64,000 nt of DNA from Dirofilaria immitis (lineage: Eukaryota; Nematoda; Chromadorea; Rhabditida; Onchocercidae), in contig JAKNDB010000088.1 in the NCBI GenBank assembly GCA_024305405.1, positions 248,001-312,000 on the forward strand, written 5' to 3'. Each line of letters begins with the position of its first letter. The stretch's first letter is position 1. This document shows, one piece after another, positions 8,151 through 22,286 of the stretch. Made by a program: the position numbers and the translations under genes. The notes under the pieces are model-generated. The model had not been told where the DNA came from, searched no databases, and was given only the letters and a program-made list of their open reading frames with translations.

Positions 8151-10803
8151 GAATCCTTGATTTTTTTCATGATTGAGGAAAATCAACGATGAATGTAACA
8201 TGTCGGAAATTAAGTAATGTCCTAGCAAAACGTCACATTGATGTTTTTAAAATAGTATTTTCTATAAAAATATCCTGCCATGTTTTCAATGAGAATATCC
8301 TCCTTTAATAATCAAAAAATCGCTGCTTAATTGTGGGAAGGTAAGAGTCTACTATGTAGCGAAACAGTTTTAACTTGAACTTTTTCAATTAACTGAAGTT
8401 TGCAAATTTAGATTTGCAAAGATTATAAGTGACTGAAAATATATAATTTCCAAAAATGAGGCGTTTTTCTCAGTTATTTGTTGACTAATGCGTTATGCTT
8501 CGAATATTTTATTAAATTGCTGGTAACTAGAAATTGCAACAAATTCATCAATATTGGCGACGCAAATTATTTATTCAGAGTGTTGTTTCACAGAACCGCT
8601 GCTCTATCAGCATGCTCTTAATTACATTCTTAAATTAACTTCTGGATTAAATGAATTAAAATATTAAAAAGAAAAAAAATGAGTAATTATAATTTTAGGA
8701 AAGATCTCTTAATTGCATTCTTAAACTAACTTCTGGATTCAATAAATTGAAATGTTAAAAAGAATATGAATAATCATAATTTTAGGAAAGATAACTACGG
8801 TAGTTTCAACTCATTCGATTTTAAGTTGTTACCAATAATCCATAGTAATCAACAGCACAATTTTCAATATGGCCAACATGAAAATATCGGAAAATAACAG
8901 AAACTTACAATTTATAAATTATTCAGAATGTAATCATTCAGTGTTTGATAATTGTTTTAGCATTTTTGATGGCTGACTGGAAGAGTTATCCTAGTGCAAG
9001 CACAGTATCATCAAATCGTTTGTTGCAAATATTTGTTAATCCATTTCTTAAATTCTTTTTCAGCTGATGATACTTTATTGCACGATTCAGTACATGCAGA
9101 TTAAGATATAAAGTGATTATTTTTTCGATTTTTAATTATTTTTTTGCTTCTTTTGAAAAAAAAGGGAAATTCTTTGAAACCGCTAAACAGAACATTTTTC
9201 TACTTGGGAAATGATGGTATTCACTTACCTGCCAATTGATCATTTTCAATGAAACTAAAAGTTTGTCTCATTGCAAAAATCTTGATTTGTTCAGTTTTAT
9301 TCGCTTCCTTTTTCTTGGCCAGCATAAAATAGTTTGTTATGTGTAATTATTGGAACCATGGTTTTTCAAATAAAATACATATGACGGTAAAACCGAAATA
9401 TTTTATGTACAAATATAATAAAATAATTAAATTTCGTTTAGTAGAAATTTGTAGTATTTCTCAAACAAATGAATTATTTATTCAAGTCTCAGTACAAGGA
9501 TCTTTTGTTCTCTTATCTTCCGACCTGCCAATAAGAACTTGCAGGCACTGTATAAGATGTTAAAAGAAAAATTTTAATAACAAAAATATTGTATTATAGT
9601 CTTATGTCCTTTGTCTACCTGACGACCAAGGTTTTGTGTAATTAATAGTATTGTAAATCATCTCCCACTATCAAACCGTGGATTATCCGTACAAAAAAGA
9701 ACTCCTCGGGTCATGAGAAAGCTTCAGCTTCTTTTTCATTAATTAAATCGCTTAATATTTTCCTCATTAAAATTTCGCATAACTCACTATTACAATGACA
9801 GCAGCTTCCAAAACCTAGCATAATGAAGTTCGTTATGGAGATGAAATAATTTTCAGTTATTTAATGGATGATCTTAAATTTACCCAGTATTTTTTTAAAA
9901 TTTCTCACTTTTTGTTATGGTAATAGAACACTAATTGTAACTATATGAAATATATACATAGTATGATTAAGATTCACTTTTTACGTCTTTATTTTTATTT
10001 TGATATAACCATTACATACAGCAAATTTCTTTTGCTACTTTATAATGCCATCATGAATATGTCGTTAAGACACTTCCATGATTCCTGGTGAGAATGCAAC
10101 TTAAGAATAATTTAAAATGAGAAATAATACCTAATTATATAATATAAGATTTTGAAAATTTCTTTCAAATATATTTTTATATATTTAATTAGATTAGAAA
10201 AATACTTGATTATCATTTTCTCAGTTATTTATTCAGTACTTTGATTTGAAATTCATACTTTCGGTTAAATATTAGATTGTGTTTGATTATTAACCAACTC
10301 GCTAGCAAAATCTGAACGAGGTTAAACCAACATTTGGATAACATTAAATTTGGATGACGAAATTAATCGCGAAAAAAGTGATCATGCCAAGTACCGTTAG
10401 TGGTAACGATAAATTAATGGTAACGACAAATAAATTCACTTCCATGTTAAAATTGAAAATGAGGGCGATCAATATATCGGTACATAAATTCGAATAAAAT
10501 TCTGTATTTTTTTTCTAATAGATTAAAATGAATAATGGGCACATCAGTATTAAAAATAAAAACTGATTATTAGGGGTGAAATTTTGGTATTAAACATTGG
10601 CATACTAATATTTGATATATCAACATTTGAGTTTGATTCCAATTTGTTCAACGATAACACACTGAAAAACAAATTATTTTGAGCATGAAAATTTATCGTA
10701 GAATTTTGTATCGAATAGTGAGTATTTAATTTTATTGGAAGAAATACGGAATTGGTTTCCACATGCTTTTAACAAAATGAAATGCTTTGGAGAGAAAAAT
10801 TAC
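8151..10803. other. AT-rich DNA, no gene seen
   Basis: I find no supported exon. The longer open frames here are short, low-complexity and lack homology that I recognise. A tandem duplication (8613-8795) is listed separately. Confidence 0.5.
8613..8795. repeat. Tandem duplication, about 90 bp x 2
   Basis: The block from CTTAATTACATTCTTAAATT to TAATTTTAGGAAAGAT is repeated directly after itself with a few differences (first copy to about 8705, second to about 8795). Confidence 0.8.
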
Positions 10804-11217
10804 CTATTTTTTCTTGCCAGATAATGTCAGTAAACTAGAGAAATTCACACACCGTGCATATCGTCACCAGAATATGAAGTCCTAAAAATGGACGTAGTAA
10901 AGTCAAGCGAGTTTTATCTATAAACGTTAGATGGATCTGATTGAACTTTCAATTTATATTTCACTTGTTCTCTAAATGTTTGACGTTAGACTCATCATTT
11001 TTTCACAAAGTTTTTATATTTACTGAAAGAAATTTGTAATGAACAATAGATGTTTTTATGTGTGTGGAACACACCAGAACACACCAGAATATTTTTCGAT
11101 GTTTATAAATATGTAAAAATATGATTGCCACTCTATAATACGAGGTTCATATTTACTGTCCACCGTGAATTTCCCAAATAAATTGAAGACAACTGGTAAC
11201 AGTAATATGTTGCTCAC
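10804..11217 (-). pseudogene. Decayed member of the GKK-tailed secreted peptide family
   Basis: On the minus strand, 11217 to about 11155 aligns with family exon 1 (GTG instead of ATG, then SNILLLPVVFNLFG). It ends in a TGGACAGTAAAT that corresponds to the donor GTGGAGTAAAT of the intact genes. About 320 bases further, 10830-10804 gives LSGKKK and a TAG, the family exon-2 ending. Upstream (11.22-11.80 kb) the flank resembles the upstream flanks of the other family genes. The start codon is lost and no secretion signal is readable, so this is an old pseudogene. Confidence 0.5.
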
Positions 11218-14200
11218 TCTTATCAATAATTCAATATTAGCCTGAAAAATGTTAATATAAGGGAATAGAAGGAATGATTTATAAAAAGTTTACGTTCAAC
11301 AAAGTATTTACAACGATTTTTAAAATTTTTGAACAACTAGATAATACTAAATGGATAGCTTAAAAAGAAATTAGTACTCTTTTTCGAATATAAAATTATT
11401 GATTGATTCTTCCAAATTTTAGAAAAATGGAATTTCGGTACAGTTTTTATTAACAAAAGGATCAGTAATGGATGATCAAATATTTCGTATGACCTGACCC
11501 GCAATATTTTATCAATGATTGCCTTATCTAATGCAATTGAATATTTTAGCGAACTTAGCGTTTAAGGTTAATTTTATACTGATATTATTGAATTAGTGTG
11601 AGGATTTCAGCAGAATCATTATTATTATTAAGTAAGATGGAAGATAAGATTTGCATAGCAGTATCCGATATAAAATTTATAAAATTAAAATAGAAAAGTA
11701 TTATATTATAAATTACTTTTTATAAACTGTGTGGTCTACCTTTTCTTTCTCTTCTTCAAATGATTTTGAAACTTCTAATGCATAGAGATTTTTTAGTGAT
11801 TTAAATGTTTACACTAATTAAAAATTGTCGAGAAACGGAAAACAAATTTTTTTGATGGGAAGGGGGAAAGGGGAGACGGAGAAATTACTATTTCAACAAC
11901 CGAAAGAAAATTAATAAGCCTCGATTTTCTGTCAAGAATTCTATCGTGTTATTTCAGCATATTATTTCAAGTTATTATAATAAATGTGTTCAGTAACTTG
12001 GAAATTTTATTTTAATATTGATGAAATAGTTTTGAGAAAACGTTAATAAACGAGACTGAGAAAATTAATATTAAAAATCAGAATATCAAGTGTTCAAAAA
12101 ATTTTTTTGTTTCAATCCTAAACATTTTGCATGTGTTTTTTTTCAAACTTTAATCATTTATTCTTAAGATGGTTTTGCGGCAGTTTCATCTATGTTCAAA
12201 AATGACAATTTCTGCAACAAAATACTATAGAACATGCAAGTAAACTTAATTTTTGGTACCATTCATTTTTTTCTTTTCCGTTGTTCACCGACAGTTAATC
12301 ATTTCCAAATTATTATTTTTCATATGGATAATTTGTAAACTTATGTTGCATTAATTTTCTCAAATTTTTGCGAAACTGAAGTTTAATAATATTTAGACTG
12401 CCAATGAGCAGTATATTAAGTTTTGTTTTAGACGTAAAAATTGCAACATTATCGGTGCTTAATGACAGATATTTCGCAATTATGATCATATTATTCTATT
12501 CCAGCTTGTTAATATCATTAAGGAACGAAAAATCATTTATAAGAAATCCTGTACATGAATTTTGGAGCTTGAGTGTGATATACAAGTATTCTGATAGTGA
12601 TAAGATCATCATCATCTATTGCGAAATTACTTTCAATTGCAGCATAACAAAACTATAGTCATAAAATGATTTAAGCATCTACTGTATAGAAATCAGGTAA
12701 TCGATTTAATCTTCAATATCATGAGAAAATAGCTTCACGAAAGACATCATAAGATGAATGAGTGTTATCATTGTAATTAATTATTGTTTCAATTTCTATT
12801 TACTTCAAAATTTATGAATAACTGCTGAAAATCTGATCTACTCATGAATGATAATGTATTCTGTTATTTTCGAGTCATTTATAATATTTATTACATATAA
12901 AATTACCGGCTATTATTTCATATACAGCATTGGAAAGAGTTTCTCAGCCTGATTAAATTGAAAAATTTATTCCAATGGAAAATCAATCAACTTATCTTTA
13001 TTTCTCTTTATGCACAAATTTTTTTTTTCGTCTTCTATCCGCTTATATCAAGCATAAAAACAGTGTGACCGCTCCGAGCAGAATTATCGTATGTTTTCCA
13101 TTTCTTTCTTGCTTATCCATATGAGATTTTGTACAAACTGATGACTATGTGAGATATTTAATAGAAATTTGAAATAACAAACTTAAATCATTTCGTGATT
13201 TCTTTTTCTTCTGAAATTTAATTTTTCACTCTCTGTACACGTTTGCTTCATTCTACTAAGGATATGTGCAGTGATATATAAAATATCGATTACATAATAG
13301 TTGATATTGACGATTTCTTTGTTATCATGATAAAATTTGAAGTAGGTCATTTTTTCTTCTCAGTCTTCACTGATTTCTTCAAATTTCTTGTTTCCTCTAC
13401 TCGAATGAACCTCAAACTTGGATAATTAAACCTTTATTACGGTAATGATAGATCAACGAACACAACAATGAAAATATCAATGATACAAAAGACAATTCTG
13501 GTCGCTAACATGATTCAAAGGAAAGACATAACCGAAAGATATCCCGTATACTCTCCAACTGACCTCAGAAAATTTTAGCGAAAATGATGTTAATTAGAAT
13601 TCGTCACGCCATTGAGGTCAATCTTGAGATCACCATATCATCGAGTATTTGGAGCGCATAAACATGACAGCCAATATGATCTACCTCCCGATCTACATTT
13701 TAATACATCTCATACAATTATCTAATAAATCCATACATATTCGTTTATCACTTCTTCGCGCTTTCAGTGACAGTTGAAATAATTAATATAAAGTTCACAT
13801 GTAGACTGATCCAAATTGAATTGAAGAGTAATATAGTTCTAATAAGCAACGAATACTTTTATTGTTATTTACTTGCATTAGTAATGTATCTTCCCTAATC
13901 AATTTCAATTTGAAATCCAAAATCTATAAGTTTTGTCATTATTTGAAATTAGAACTTAGCAGGTATATACCATTTCATTTCAATTGGCTTTTGTATAAAA
14001 TTGAGAAAAAACAAGCGAGACGAGTAATTTTTCACTTCTTTTCGAACAATATTGTTTTTTCTATGAAGTAAACAAATTTTTCGACATATTCAATCAATTG
14101 AAGAAAAATATTGATGGAAAAAACATAAGCAAATGGAATATAAATTGCGCCGTATGCTAAACATATAAAATTAAGGAAAGAGACATGCAAGGTCTTGGCT

Positions 14201-16059
14201 ATCAAGTCAGTCAGATTTTCTCCACCTCCCGCTAAAGGAAATTTAAAAATAATTTAAGGAATTTTACTATTGCCACTCAAAACAGAGAGATCTATTAAAC
14301 CTGAATATCACTAGACATAGATTTTTACAATAGTTTTTATAGTATATTGGACGGGAAACTTTCTGTAATTCTATGAGTTTCAGATAAATTAATTAAATGA
14401 TAACCTTTACTACCTAACTACTGTTAAATTTTGTAGCAATTTGGGCTTAAAGAATTCACTTTTACTGAACTTTTTCCATTTCATTTACGACTCAATTCTA
14501 CTTGACAAAAGATTAGCAGATGATAAATAGCGAATAGATCAAAGTCGATCAGCCAAAAATCTATCCACCCAATGGCTAATTTTCCTCCCTTAGAATGAGA
14601 TAATATGTTGAAATCGATGGCATGTTTAGACAGTGTCGAGAAAAATTTGTCTGATACTCATTCTTCAGCGAAAAATTGTATTTGCGAGAAAAGCTGAATA
14701 ATTTTATGCACATTTATTCTCCATCTTTTAGTATCGAAATGATTTTTTCCTTCAAAATTGAGTCAGCAATATTCATTTGTACACACAAGATAATGTCTTT
14801 TCAATAGACGAAAATAATTTCAAATATTTTTTAATTTTTAAAAATTTTATTTATTTGAAGAAAATATGTTAGAAAATGTCTTCTTGCAAGAGAACTAATA
14901 TTAATCGTTAAAAATTTACTGTTTCCAGTTAAGGAATTTTAAGAGATTTATCCTCTATTTTAAAGAAAAATGATTACTTTCATCCCAAGGAAAACTGGTG
15001 GTTATACTACTTGAGATTAATAGTTATATCTGGTAAAATATAGTTTTCTATCTCGAATAGAAAATTTAAGTACAGGATGGTTAAATTATAAATTATGGAA
15101 AACTGCAAGCACTGATAATAAATTTTTTTGCACTTATCAATGAGTAATCACTTAAGAACAATGCAATTACAATTATTAAATATTTTTATCTTTAATTCGT
15201 TAAAAACATCATTGGATTATTTTTATAAAAACAATAAATGATAGTAAAAATTAATACAGAAAAAAATAATCGCTCTTCTTGTCTACATAAATCCTCGTGG
15301 AAGAGCTGGATCAGCTTACTCTTAATGCTTTCAACATAGACCCTTCTGAGAATCCGACAATTTTTCATCATTTCCCGTAAATAGCTGCATCTTTCTCGAC
15401 ATATTATCTCATCCAAAGATACAAAACCAGATATTGGATGGATTAGACTTTTCAATTGATCAACTTTGCTCTATTTATTAGTTAATATGATTTGATCAAT
15501 TAAGACACATTATGGAGCAGAACAAATTTAGTAATTAAAAATTCTTTTCAATTCAAATGTTAAAATATTTATCAGCAAGGCTTTCAGTAGTTGACAAAGC
15601 ACACAATGCAAAGTCTTACTGGCAAGACGTAATATGATTGTGCATTCCATGCGTTCTTATTCGAATTAATCCTTTCACTCATAAAATAATAAGTAAGCGA
15701 AAAAGACTAATCAATATTAAATAATCTTAAACATTGATAATACATAAATTTAATTTAATATGACAATTGAAAATATAAGCAATCCATATACCAGTGCTTA
15801 AATTCTGAAATAATTTTGCTAGCTTTTTTTAATCATAAATTGAAATGAATAATTGACATATCTTATAAAAAAAAGTTAGTCTAATTAATGGACGGCATCA
15901 GCACATTAATAGTAATATTTAATATTATAACATTTGAATTAATTTTTCCAGTAATAATATTCTATGCCATGCTATTCTTTATTATTGTATGATTTTATAA
16001 GCTAGGATATGAATGGTTTTTCTTAAAACAATATTAAAACGTTTAGTTGATAGAGTACA
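11218..16059. other. Diverged duplication unit, no intact gene
   Basis: Positions 11.22-11.80 kb resemble family upstream flanks. About 13.86-14.85 kb resembles 17.45-18.75 and 23.88-24.1 kb. About 15.40-16.06 kb is an inverted match to 42.8-43.87 kb, downstream of the gene at 42294. Open frames here (for example 12404-12658, 13862-14071) are accidental. No exon is supported. Confidence 0.55.
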
Positions 16060-16665
16060 AATATATTTCGGAACGATATTTATTCCCAAATAATCCACCA
16101 AGTATTGGAGAACTATTTTCAAATAATGAAAATGTTATTAAGAGACATAATTAAGCCACATAATTTTTAAAAATTTATAACGATTTAACCATTGTTTAGT
16201 CAATATTTTTATTGATTTATCTGAAGCTCATATTTGCCATTAATTTGAGTAATGATTTCGAAGCGGCTATGTATTTATCTGCAAAGTTTTCTGGAGTTGC
16301 CCAAATACATTATATTTTAACAATATACAATGTAAAGTAATCAAAGATAAATCATCTTGTGAAACAAGCTGTGAAATTCAAGACATAAGAAATATTTTCT
16401 AGGTTTCTTTCCCATAAATAACAAATTTAAAATTATGTACTGTAGAGTAATGTAAGATTGTCTTCCGTAGCCACCGTAATTTCCACTATAACCAGTTGGA
16501 TTTCCGCCATAACCACCTAGACTTCTACCACAAAGACTTGCATTCCTGCCATTGAACGTTCCACTACCGAAATTTCCACCACCGAAATTTCGTTGTACCT
16601 AACCGTAGGAAACTTCGTTGTGCCCAACCGTAGGAAACTTCGAGTAAGAGTAAGACAAATAATAA
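16060..16665 (-). pseudogene. 5'-truncated copy of the Gly/Tyr-rich peptide gene at 37634
   Basis: On the minus strand, 16665-16440 matches exon 1 of the intact gene at 37634-37860. The first third of the signal peptide, the start codon and about 370 bases of upstream DNA are missing. A 28-base tandem duplication (16590-16640) and frame changes disrupt the Gly-rich part. A decayed exon 2 is visible near 16115-16080 (GGTGGATTATTTGG where the intact gene has GGTGGATTAGTTGG), without the GKKK end. It lies at the outer end of the left palindrome arm. Confidence 0.75.
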
Positions 16666-18055
16666 TATCAGTATTATTATAAATATTAATCATATGTTTT
16701 CTCCTCCCCTTCGTTTTGTCAAATATATTTGATTTTAATAAATTAGAAAATTCGTTAGTTCTAAACATCCACATTAAATTTAAAAATTAATGGGAAAGAG
16801 ATGATTTTTGATAATATCATTATCTCATACATGGCGAATTTATTATGTTTTCCAGGTATTTATTGAACATTTTTGATTTCATAATTTCAAATTTGCAATT
16901 GACATGGATCCTCTCATTTATGAGAGAACCTCTACATGGAATATTTCTGAAGTAATCATAAAAATGAAGCAATTCTTCAGCATGCTATTTCCAGATTTTC
17001 TAAAAATTCTTTTAAGTTTAAATAGTCTCCATTTTTCCTTCCTCTTTCGGATAATTAAAATTGAATTTCAGAATTAAATAAATGCATATTTTAGCTTTTA
17101 TAATCCCTTCAATTGTGATAATATCCTTTACTTCTGGAACTTCACAATGCCTTTTGATTAAACAAAGATTTGTTCGTAAATAATGGAATTGTTATTCCAG
17201 AATACTCAAACAATAAGATTCACTTTTATGCATTTTTGTTTATTTCCATAAAATTGCACTTTGACCTATTTTATCAGCAAAAAAATGGCAAAACAAATGT
17301 TCGCCATTTCGCTCCTTCTTCATTGTACATGTTCGCTTCATTCGTTTGATGCGTAAAGTATCGTCAACTTTCTAAGTTCACGCGCTTACAACGAACCAAA
17401 ACATAAATTTATAATAAGTAAAGGATATTCTTTATTTTTGCTTCAATTTAAAACTGGAATCTAAGACTTTGGTCATTATTTAAAGTTTTCTTAGTTTGAC
17501 AAATATACAGTATCCATTCAATTTGCCTTTGTACAAAATTTAGCAAATGAGAACAAGAGGAATATTTCTTCCAAACAATGTACTTTATATGAAATAAACA
17601 AATTTTTCTGTTTATTAAATTAATAATAACAAAAAAACACAAATATGACGAAATGTTTAGAAATAAAGTTTTTATAAATTGTATTCATAGCAGTCTCGAC
17701 ATAATAAAAATGACGCAAACTTTAAGAGAATCATATTGAATAATATTCTCTTAATTTCGCAGTGAAAAAGTAGGAAGAACAATTAATAACAATTTTTAAA
17801 AATTTCGCTACTATCACAACAAACAATTATCAAATCTGCTATCATTCCATCAAGTTAAGAAGATGATAATCTTATTAATTAACTACTATTAGTTCATTAA
17901 TTTTACAATAGTGTAAGCTTAAAAAAGTTTATTATTATGAATAACTTTCCATTTCATTTATCGCTCGATTCTTGATTAAAACATCATCAATAGATGATAA
18001 ATAATGAATAGAGTAAATCAAAGTTAATCAACCGAAGTAGGATGTGATAATATAT

Positions 18056-18400
18056 CTTTAGATATTTTTGTTTTTTTTTGTCATTTTTGTTTACTTTTAT
18101 GTATAACCATCTGATTATTTTTGATTGATGCTTTTTTATTGATTCTTTTCTGAATCATTTTATTTTTGTTTCATATGTTTTGGTATTGATTTTTAGAGCT
18201 CTTGGGTTAGTTATTTATCTTTTTTTTTCTGTATTAAAAGGTTATGGTTTTGATAAGGTTATGTTTTATTTTTATAATATTAAGTTTGATTTTAGTTTTG
18301 ATTGCATCAAGATAGATAGTACTACTTATTTTAAGTTTATTTAGTGTATAATTTTTTTTTTGTTCAGTGGTAGTTCTTTTATTGTTTTATTGATGTTCCA
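18056..18400 (+). other. T/G-skewed insert, candidate mitochondrial-like fragment
   Basis: Roughly 345 bases interrupt a duplicated flank that is continuous in sister units. The plus strand is almost all T and G with few A or C, unlike the neighbours. An open frame of about 75 codons with many Phe, Ile and Tyr runs through it (stop TAG near 18343). A strong coding-strand T bias is typical of nematode mitochondrial genes, so a nuclear mitochondrial fragment is possible. I cannot match it to a specific gene. The inverted copy is at about 35555-35895. Confidence 0.3.
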
Positions 18401-19655
18401 GAATAATTGAAAACTCAAACTAACCACAAACATAATATAATATAAAAGAGATAAAAATGCTTAGAAGATATTAAGAGGGTACAATAGATATAGTCCCTCT
18501 GAACAACCGCATAAATACAGCAATGGAACAATTGGACAATGTCGAGAAAAATCAGTCTAATGGTCAGCTCTTCAGCGTGAAATTGCATATGTAAAAAGAG
18601 CTGAATATTTTAATGCACATTTATTCTCAATCTTTTTAGTATCACAATAATACTTTCATTCAAAATTAAATCAATAATATTCATCTGATTTTTGATATAA
18701 TGCAGAAAGATCCCTTTTCAATAGACGAAATTATTTCAGATAACATTCATTGTTTAAATATTTTGTCATAAGAAAAACATTTTGCTAAATTCAATTAAAT
18801 TCACAAAAAGTGTCGAATCGAATCATTGTTATACGAAAAAACGAATAAATCTGAATTGCATGCAATGATTCATACTCAACTAATAACTGTGAAATATACA
18901 ATAATGTAATTATATCAAATAATAATTGTTGTATAATTTTTTCATCTTAATCATAAATCTAAACAAACATCAACATAGCAAGCGTGCAAGACTAATTTTG
19001 ATGTATTTCCACAAGTAATATTAAGATTGAAAAATAAGATATGAAGCGATATGAAGGATTTAACTGATATAGAAATTTTCAATATTCTAATCATTTCCAG
19101 CGTCTACACTATTATCATGGATAAATACTCTAGTAATCTGATCATCTACTTTTCGTTGGGTAATGAATAATAATTATTTAAAGGTATATCCCTGACAAGA
19201 TTGTCGTTTTGCGAGATCTATAAAATTACATCTCAAATAAGGAAAAAATGAAAGAAAATAAACAGAATTGAAAACGTAAATGATTGTTCTTTAAATTTGA
19301 TTTCGAGAAAAATTTCAAAATCTTTGTATATATACACATGATTTAATCATAAAATGAAAATATATTAAAATATGTATTAAAAATTTTCACATTCCTTTTG
19401 CTTAATCATACATTTTTGTATGCAAATTAAATGATAATCTATAGAATAGAATTTATATGTTAAAGCGATTGATCGATATTCCATGAACAAAAATTCAGGT
19501 AATTGTGTATGAATTGGATGTTAGTTTTATAAAAAGAATGCGTTCTGAAAAATGTGCGACAGTCTAAGTATTTAAAAGTTTATAAATAAGTCATCCAAAA
19601 TATAATACACATAATTTAATCATAAAATGAAAATGTATTAAAATAAAAATATCAA

Positions 19656-19960
19656 TTATTTCTTCCTGCCCAAAATTGCACCTGCGATCGGTACGCTTGG
19701 ATTAGATGGAATCGGCCTGAAATATTAATAAAATATAATTCTTTGTCATATAACTTATACATTAATTAAATAAAATTTTTGACAATATCTCATCTGCAAC
19801 TGCAAATCATATAAAACAAAAATAAAAGTTACAAATTAATAAAAATCATAACTTACATAACTGGAAATTGCCATGGATCGTAGTATGGGTATCCCCAATT
19901 GAAAGATTCCACGCTTACGATAACGAACAAGACGATCAACAGCAGTACTATGTTTTTCAT
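19656..19960 (-). CDS. Small secreted GRKK-tailed peptide (family member, left arm)
   Basis: The function is unknown. There are two exons on the minus strand: 19960-19857 (ATG at 19960-19958) and 19716-19656 (stop TAA). The GT-AG intron is 19856-19717, in phase 2. The 54-residue product starts MKNIVLLLIVLFVIVSVES, a clear signal peptide, followed by an aromatic/proline-rich mature part (FNWGYPYYDPWQFPVM) and a tail ending VPIAGAILGRKK. The protein is identical to the gene at 33993. A Gly followed by basic residues at the end resembles an amidation signal (inference). The upstream flank is shortened by the 1.5-kb deletion at 20446, which removes most of the usual promoter region, so expression is uncertain. 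Confidence 0.82.
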
Positions 19961-20775
19961 ATTTCCAATCAAAATCTGATGATTACCTAAAAATATTAGT
20001 ATGAGCTATAAAAGGAAAAATTTCTATTGTCTTAAAACAGAATATGTTGAATAAAGCATTTTTTAAAATTTTTGTACATTGAAATATATTAACCGACAGT
20101 TTAAAATGAAATAATTCTCTCATTTATGTATGATATCGCTGATGATTCTTTTTAAATTTAAAAAAAAATATTAGAAATGCAATTTACTTCATTGTCAAAC
20201 AAGGAAGAATAATCATTCATGATATATTTGGCATGACCTTCAGCATTTTGAGTTAAGAAAACTCCATGGATGAAATTAGCTAACTTAACATTAAATTGAT
20301 TTCTTGGTTATATTATCGAATTAAGGCGAGGATTGCAGTAGAATTAATGAGAGAAAAGTAGAATTTGTACAACTGCCTTCGATATAACGTTTATATGTTG
20401 CAAGAAGTGAAGTCGATGTTATGTAAGGTCTTGTAAATTACGTTTTACAAACTATATATTTTTACAAACCAAATATTTTAATATATTTTTATCTGTGTAT
20501 GTATAATTTTGTAGTAATTTGAACTTAATAAATTTTTTTGCAGAACGACTTTCCATTTTCTTGACGGTTCAATTCTATTTGATAAAAGATCGGCAGATGA
20601 TAGATAGCGAATAGATCAGAATTGACCAGTCGAAGAACTCAATCCACCCAATGTTTAATTTTCCGTCTTTAGGATAAGATGATATATGGAAAGAAATGGA
20701 AATGTTTGAAGGAAATGATGACAGCACAAAAGAGGGTCTGAATGGCAGCACAAATTAATGGCACGATTGGAATAT

Positions 20776-20965
20776 GTCGAGAAAAATCAGTCTGATCCTC
20801 AACTTTTCGGCGAGAAATTGCATATGTAAAATGAGTTGAATAGTTTTATGCATATTTTATTCTCCATCTTTTTAGTATCGCAATGATACTTTCGTTCAAA
20901 ATTAAGTCAATAATATTCATTTCATTTTATATAACGCAAGAAAGCTTTCTTTTCAATAGACGATG
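20776..20965. repeat. Dispersed ~200-bp block found 3' of most peptide genes
   Basis: The block runs from TGTCGAGAAAAATCAGTCT to TTTTCAATAGACG and includes ATTCTCCATCTTTTTAGTATCGC in its middle. Other copies are at about 14633-14830 and 18540-18740 (same direction) and at 31470-31660, 35230-35425, 39530-39720 and 44415-44565 (opposite). Diverged traces are at 27868 and 51100. Copies usually lie 0.9-1.6 kb beyond the stop codon of a family gene and always point the same way relative to it. I see no coding potential. It may be a regulatory or boundary element, or just a well-kept part of the duplicated unit. Confidence 0.6.
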
Positions 20966-22286
20966 ATAATTTCAAATATTATTCAATTTTTAAATATTTC
21001 ATTCTTTTGAGTAAAAGTAACGTGTTTGGTATATAAAAAGTAATTTATTTACTCCTGCAAGATATTTAACAAATCTTTAAAAATTTTCCTTCCAAATTAT
21101 AATTTGAATTGCAATTATACCGTCAGAAATTATCCAAAGAAATCCGAAAAGCGTGCTAAGATTAAAAGTTGCATCGGCAAATTATATTTTAATCAACATG
21201 TTTGAATTATGAGATGGTTAAATTATGAATTACTATCAGTCAAAATAATTTGAGCAATAAATAAGCAAACATTAAGAAACATGCAAGAATTAAAGACCTA
21301 TCAAACATTCGATGGTTTTATCCCAATTTATAAAATAAATAAATAAAATATTTCTCATCAGACTTATACATTTATCATTTGCAAGGCACGAATTTGATTG
21401 TAAATTTAAAAATTGCTTTTCTAATTTCATATATACACGATGACATCGCCAATTGTTATGAGTTTGCTTTGATCCCTAAAAATTGCTTGATCTTTGGAAA
21501 TAGATCCTAAAAAATAAATCGATCCCAAAAAGTTATGCGTCAAAGCCAAAAAGTAAGTTCATAATGTATGTGCTAAATTTGAATATTTTAGCTGATCATT
21601 TTGTAGCATAAAATGGATGCAATTAGTAATAATGTTTCATAGCTGTAGTGCATTTCTGTTTGATTATAAACTTGTTAGTTCATTAGGAAATAAAAAGTTT
21701 AAAGAGATTATGCAATTTGCATGAAATTATGGTTCGAAATTATTAATACATGAAGATCTTTAACGGTCAGTAATGGCTAATAATAAATTTAGAACTTTAT
21801 AATACTGACAAAAAAAAAAAAACGCAATACTTAATCAGCCATAGAAAACAGCATGTCTGCCTGATAGTTTGAATCGATCATTTCGATTGAATTCTCAATG
21901 AAACGTAGAATCAAAATATTCATTGAAAAATCAATGTTATTTAAAATGGTAAACAAATTTGAAAATAACTACTGATTTTTATACTCAATTAATAGTTATG
22001 AAAAAATGTACAATATGATGTAATTAACAAAATAATAATTTTTATATGAATTGATTGAACGAATAATCGATAGATTAATTTTTATATATGACTAGTTCAT
22101 AATTGATGAACTCTTCATATATGATTGTTTTTTTGATTTTGTTTTTTTACCATAAATAATGCTATTAAATTTTAGATTGAATGACATTTTGATTATTTAA
22201 ATTTTATAAATAGATCATACGAAATAAAAAACAATATGTCCAATTTACTTAGCAAAATAAACATGTTTGAAATAAAAAACTATCAA

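Noticed and set aside
12404..12658. 84-codon frame with a hydrophobic stretch
   Set aside because: No family match, no splice or promoter context, and a composition expected of AT-rich DNA.
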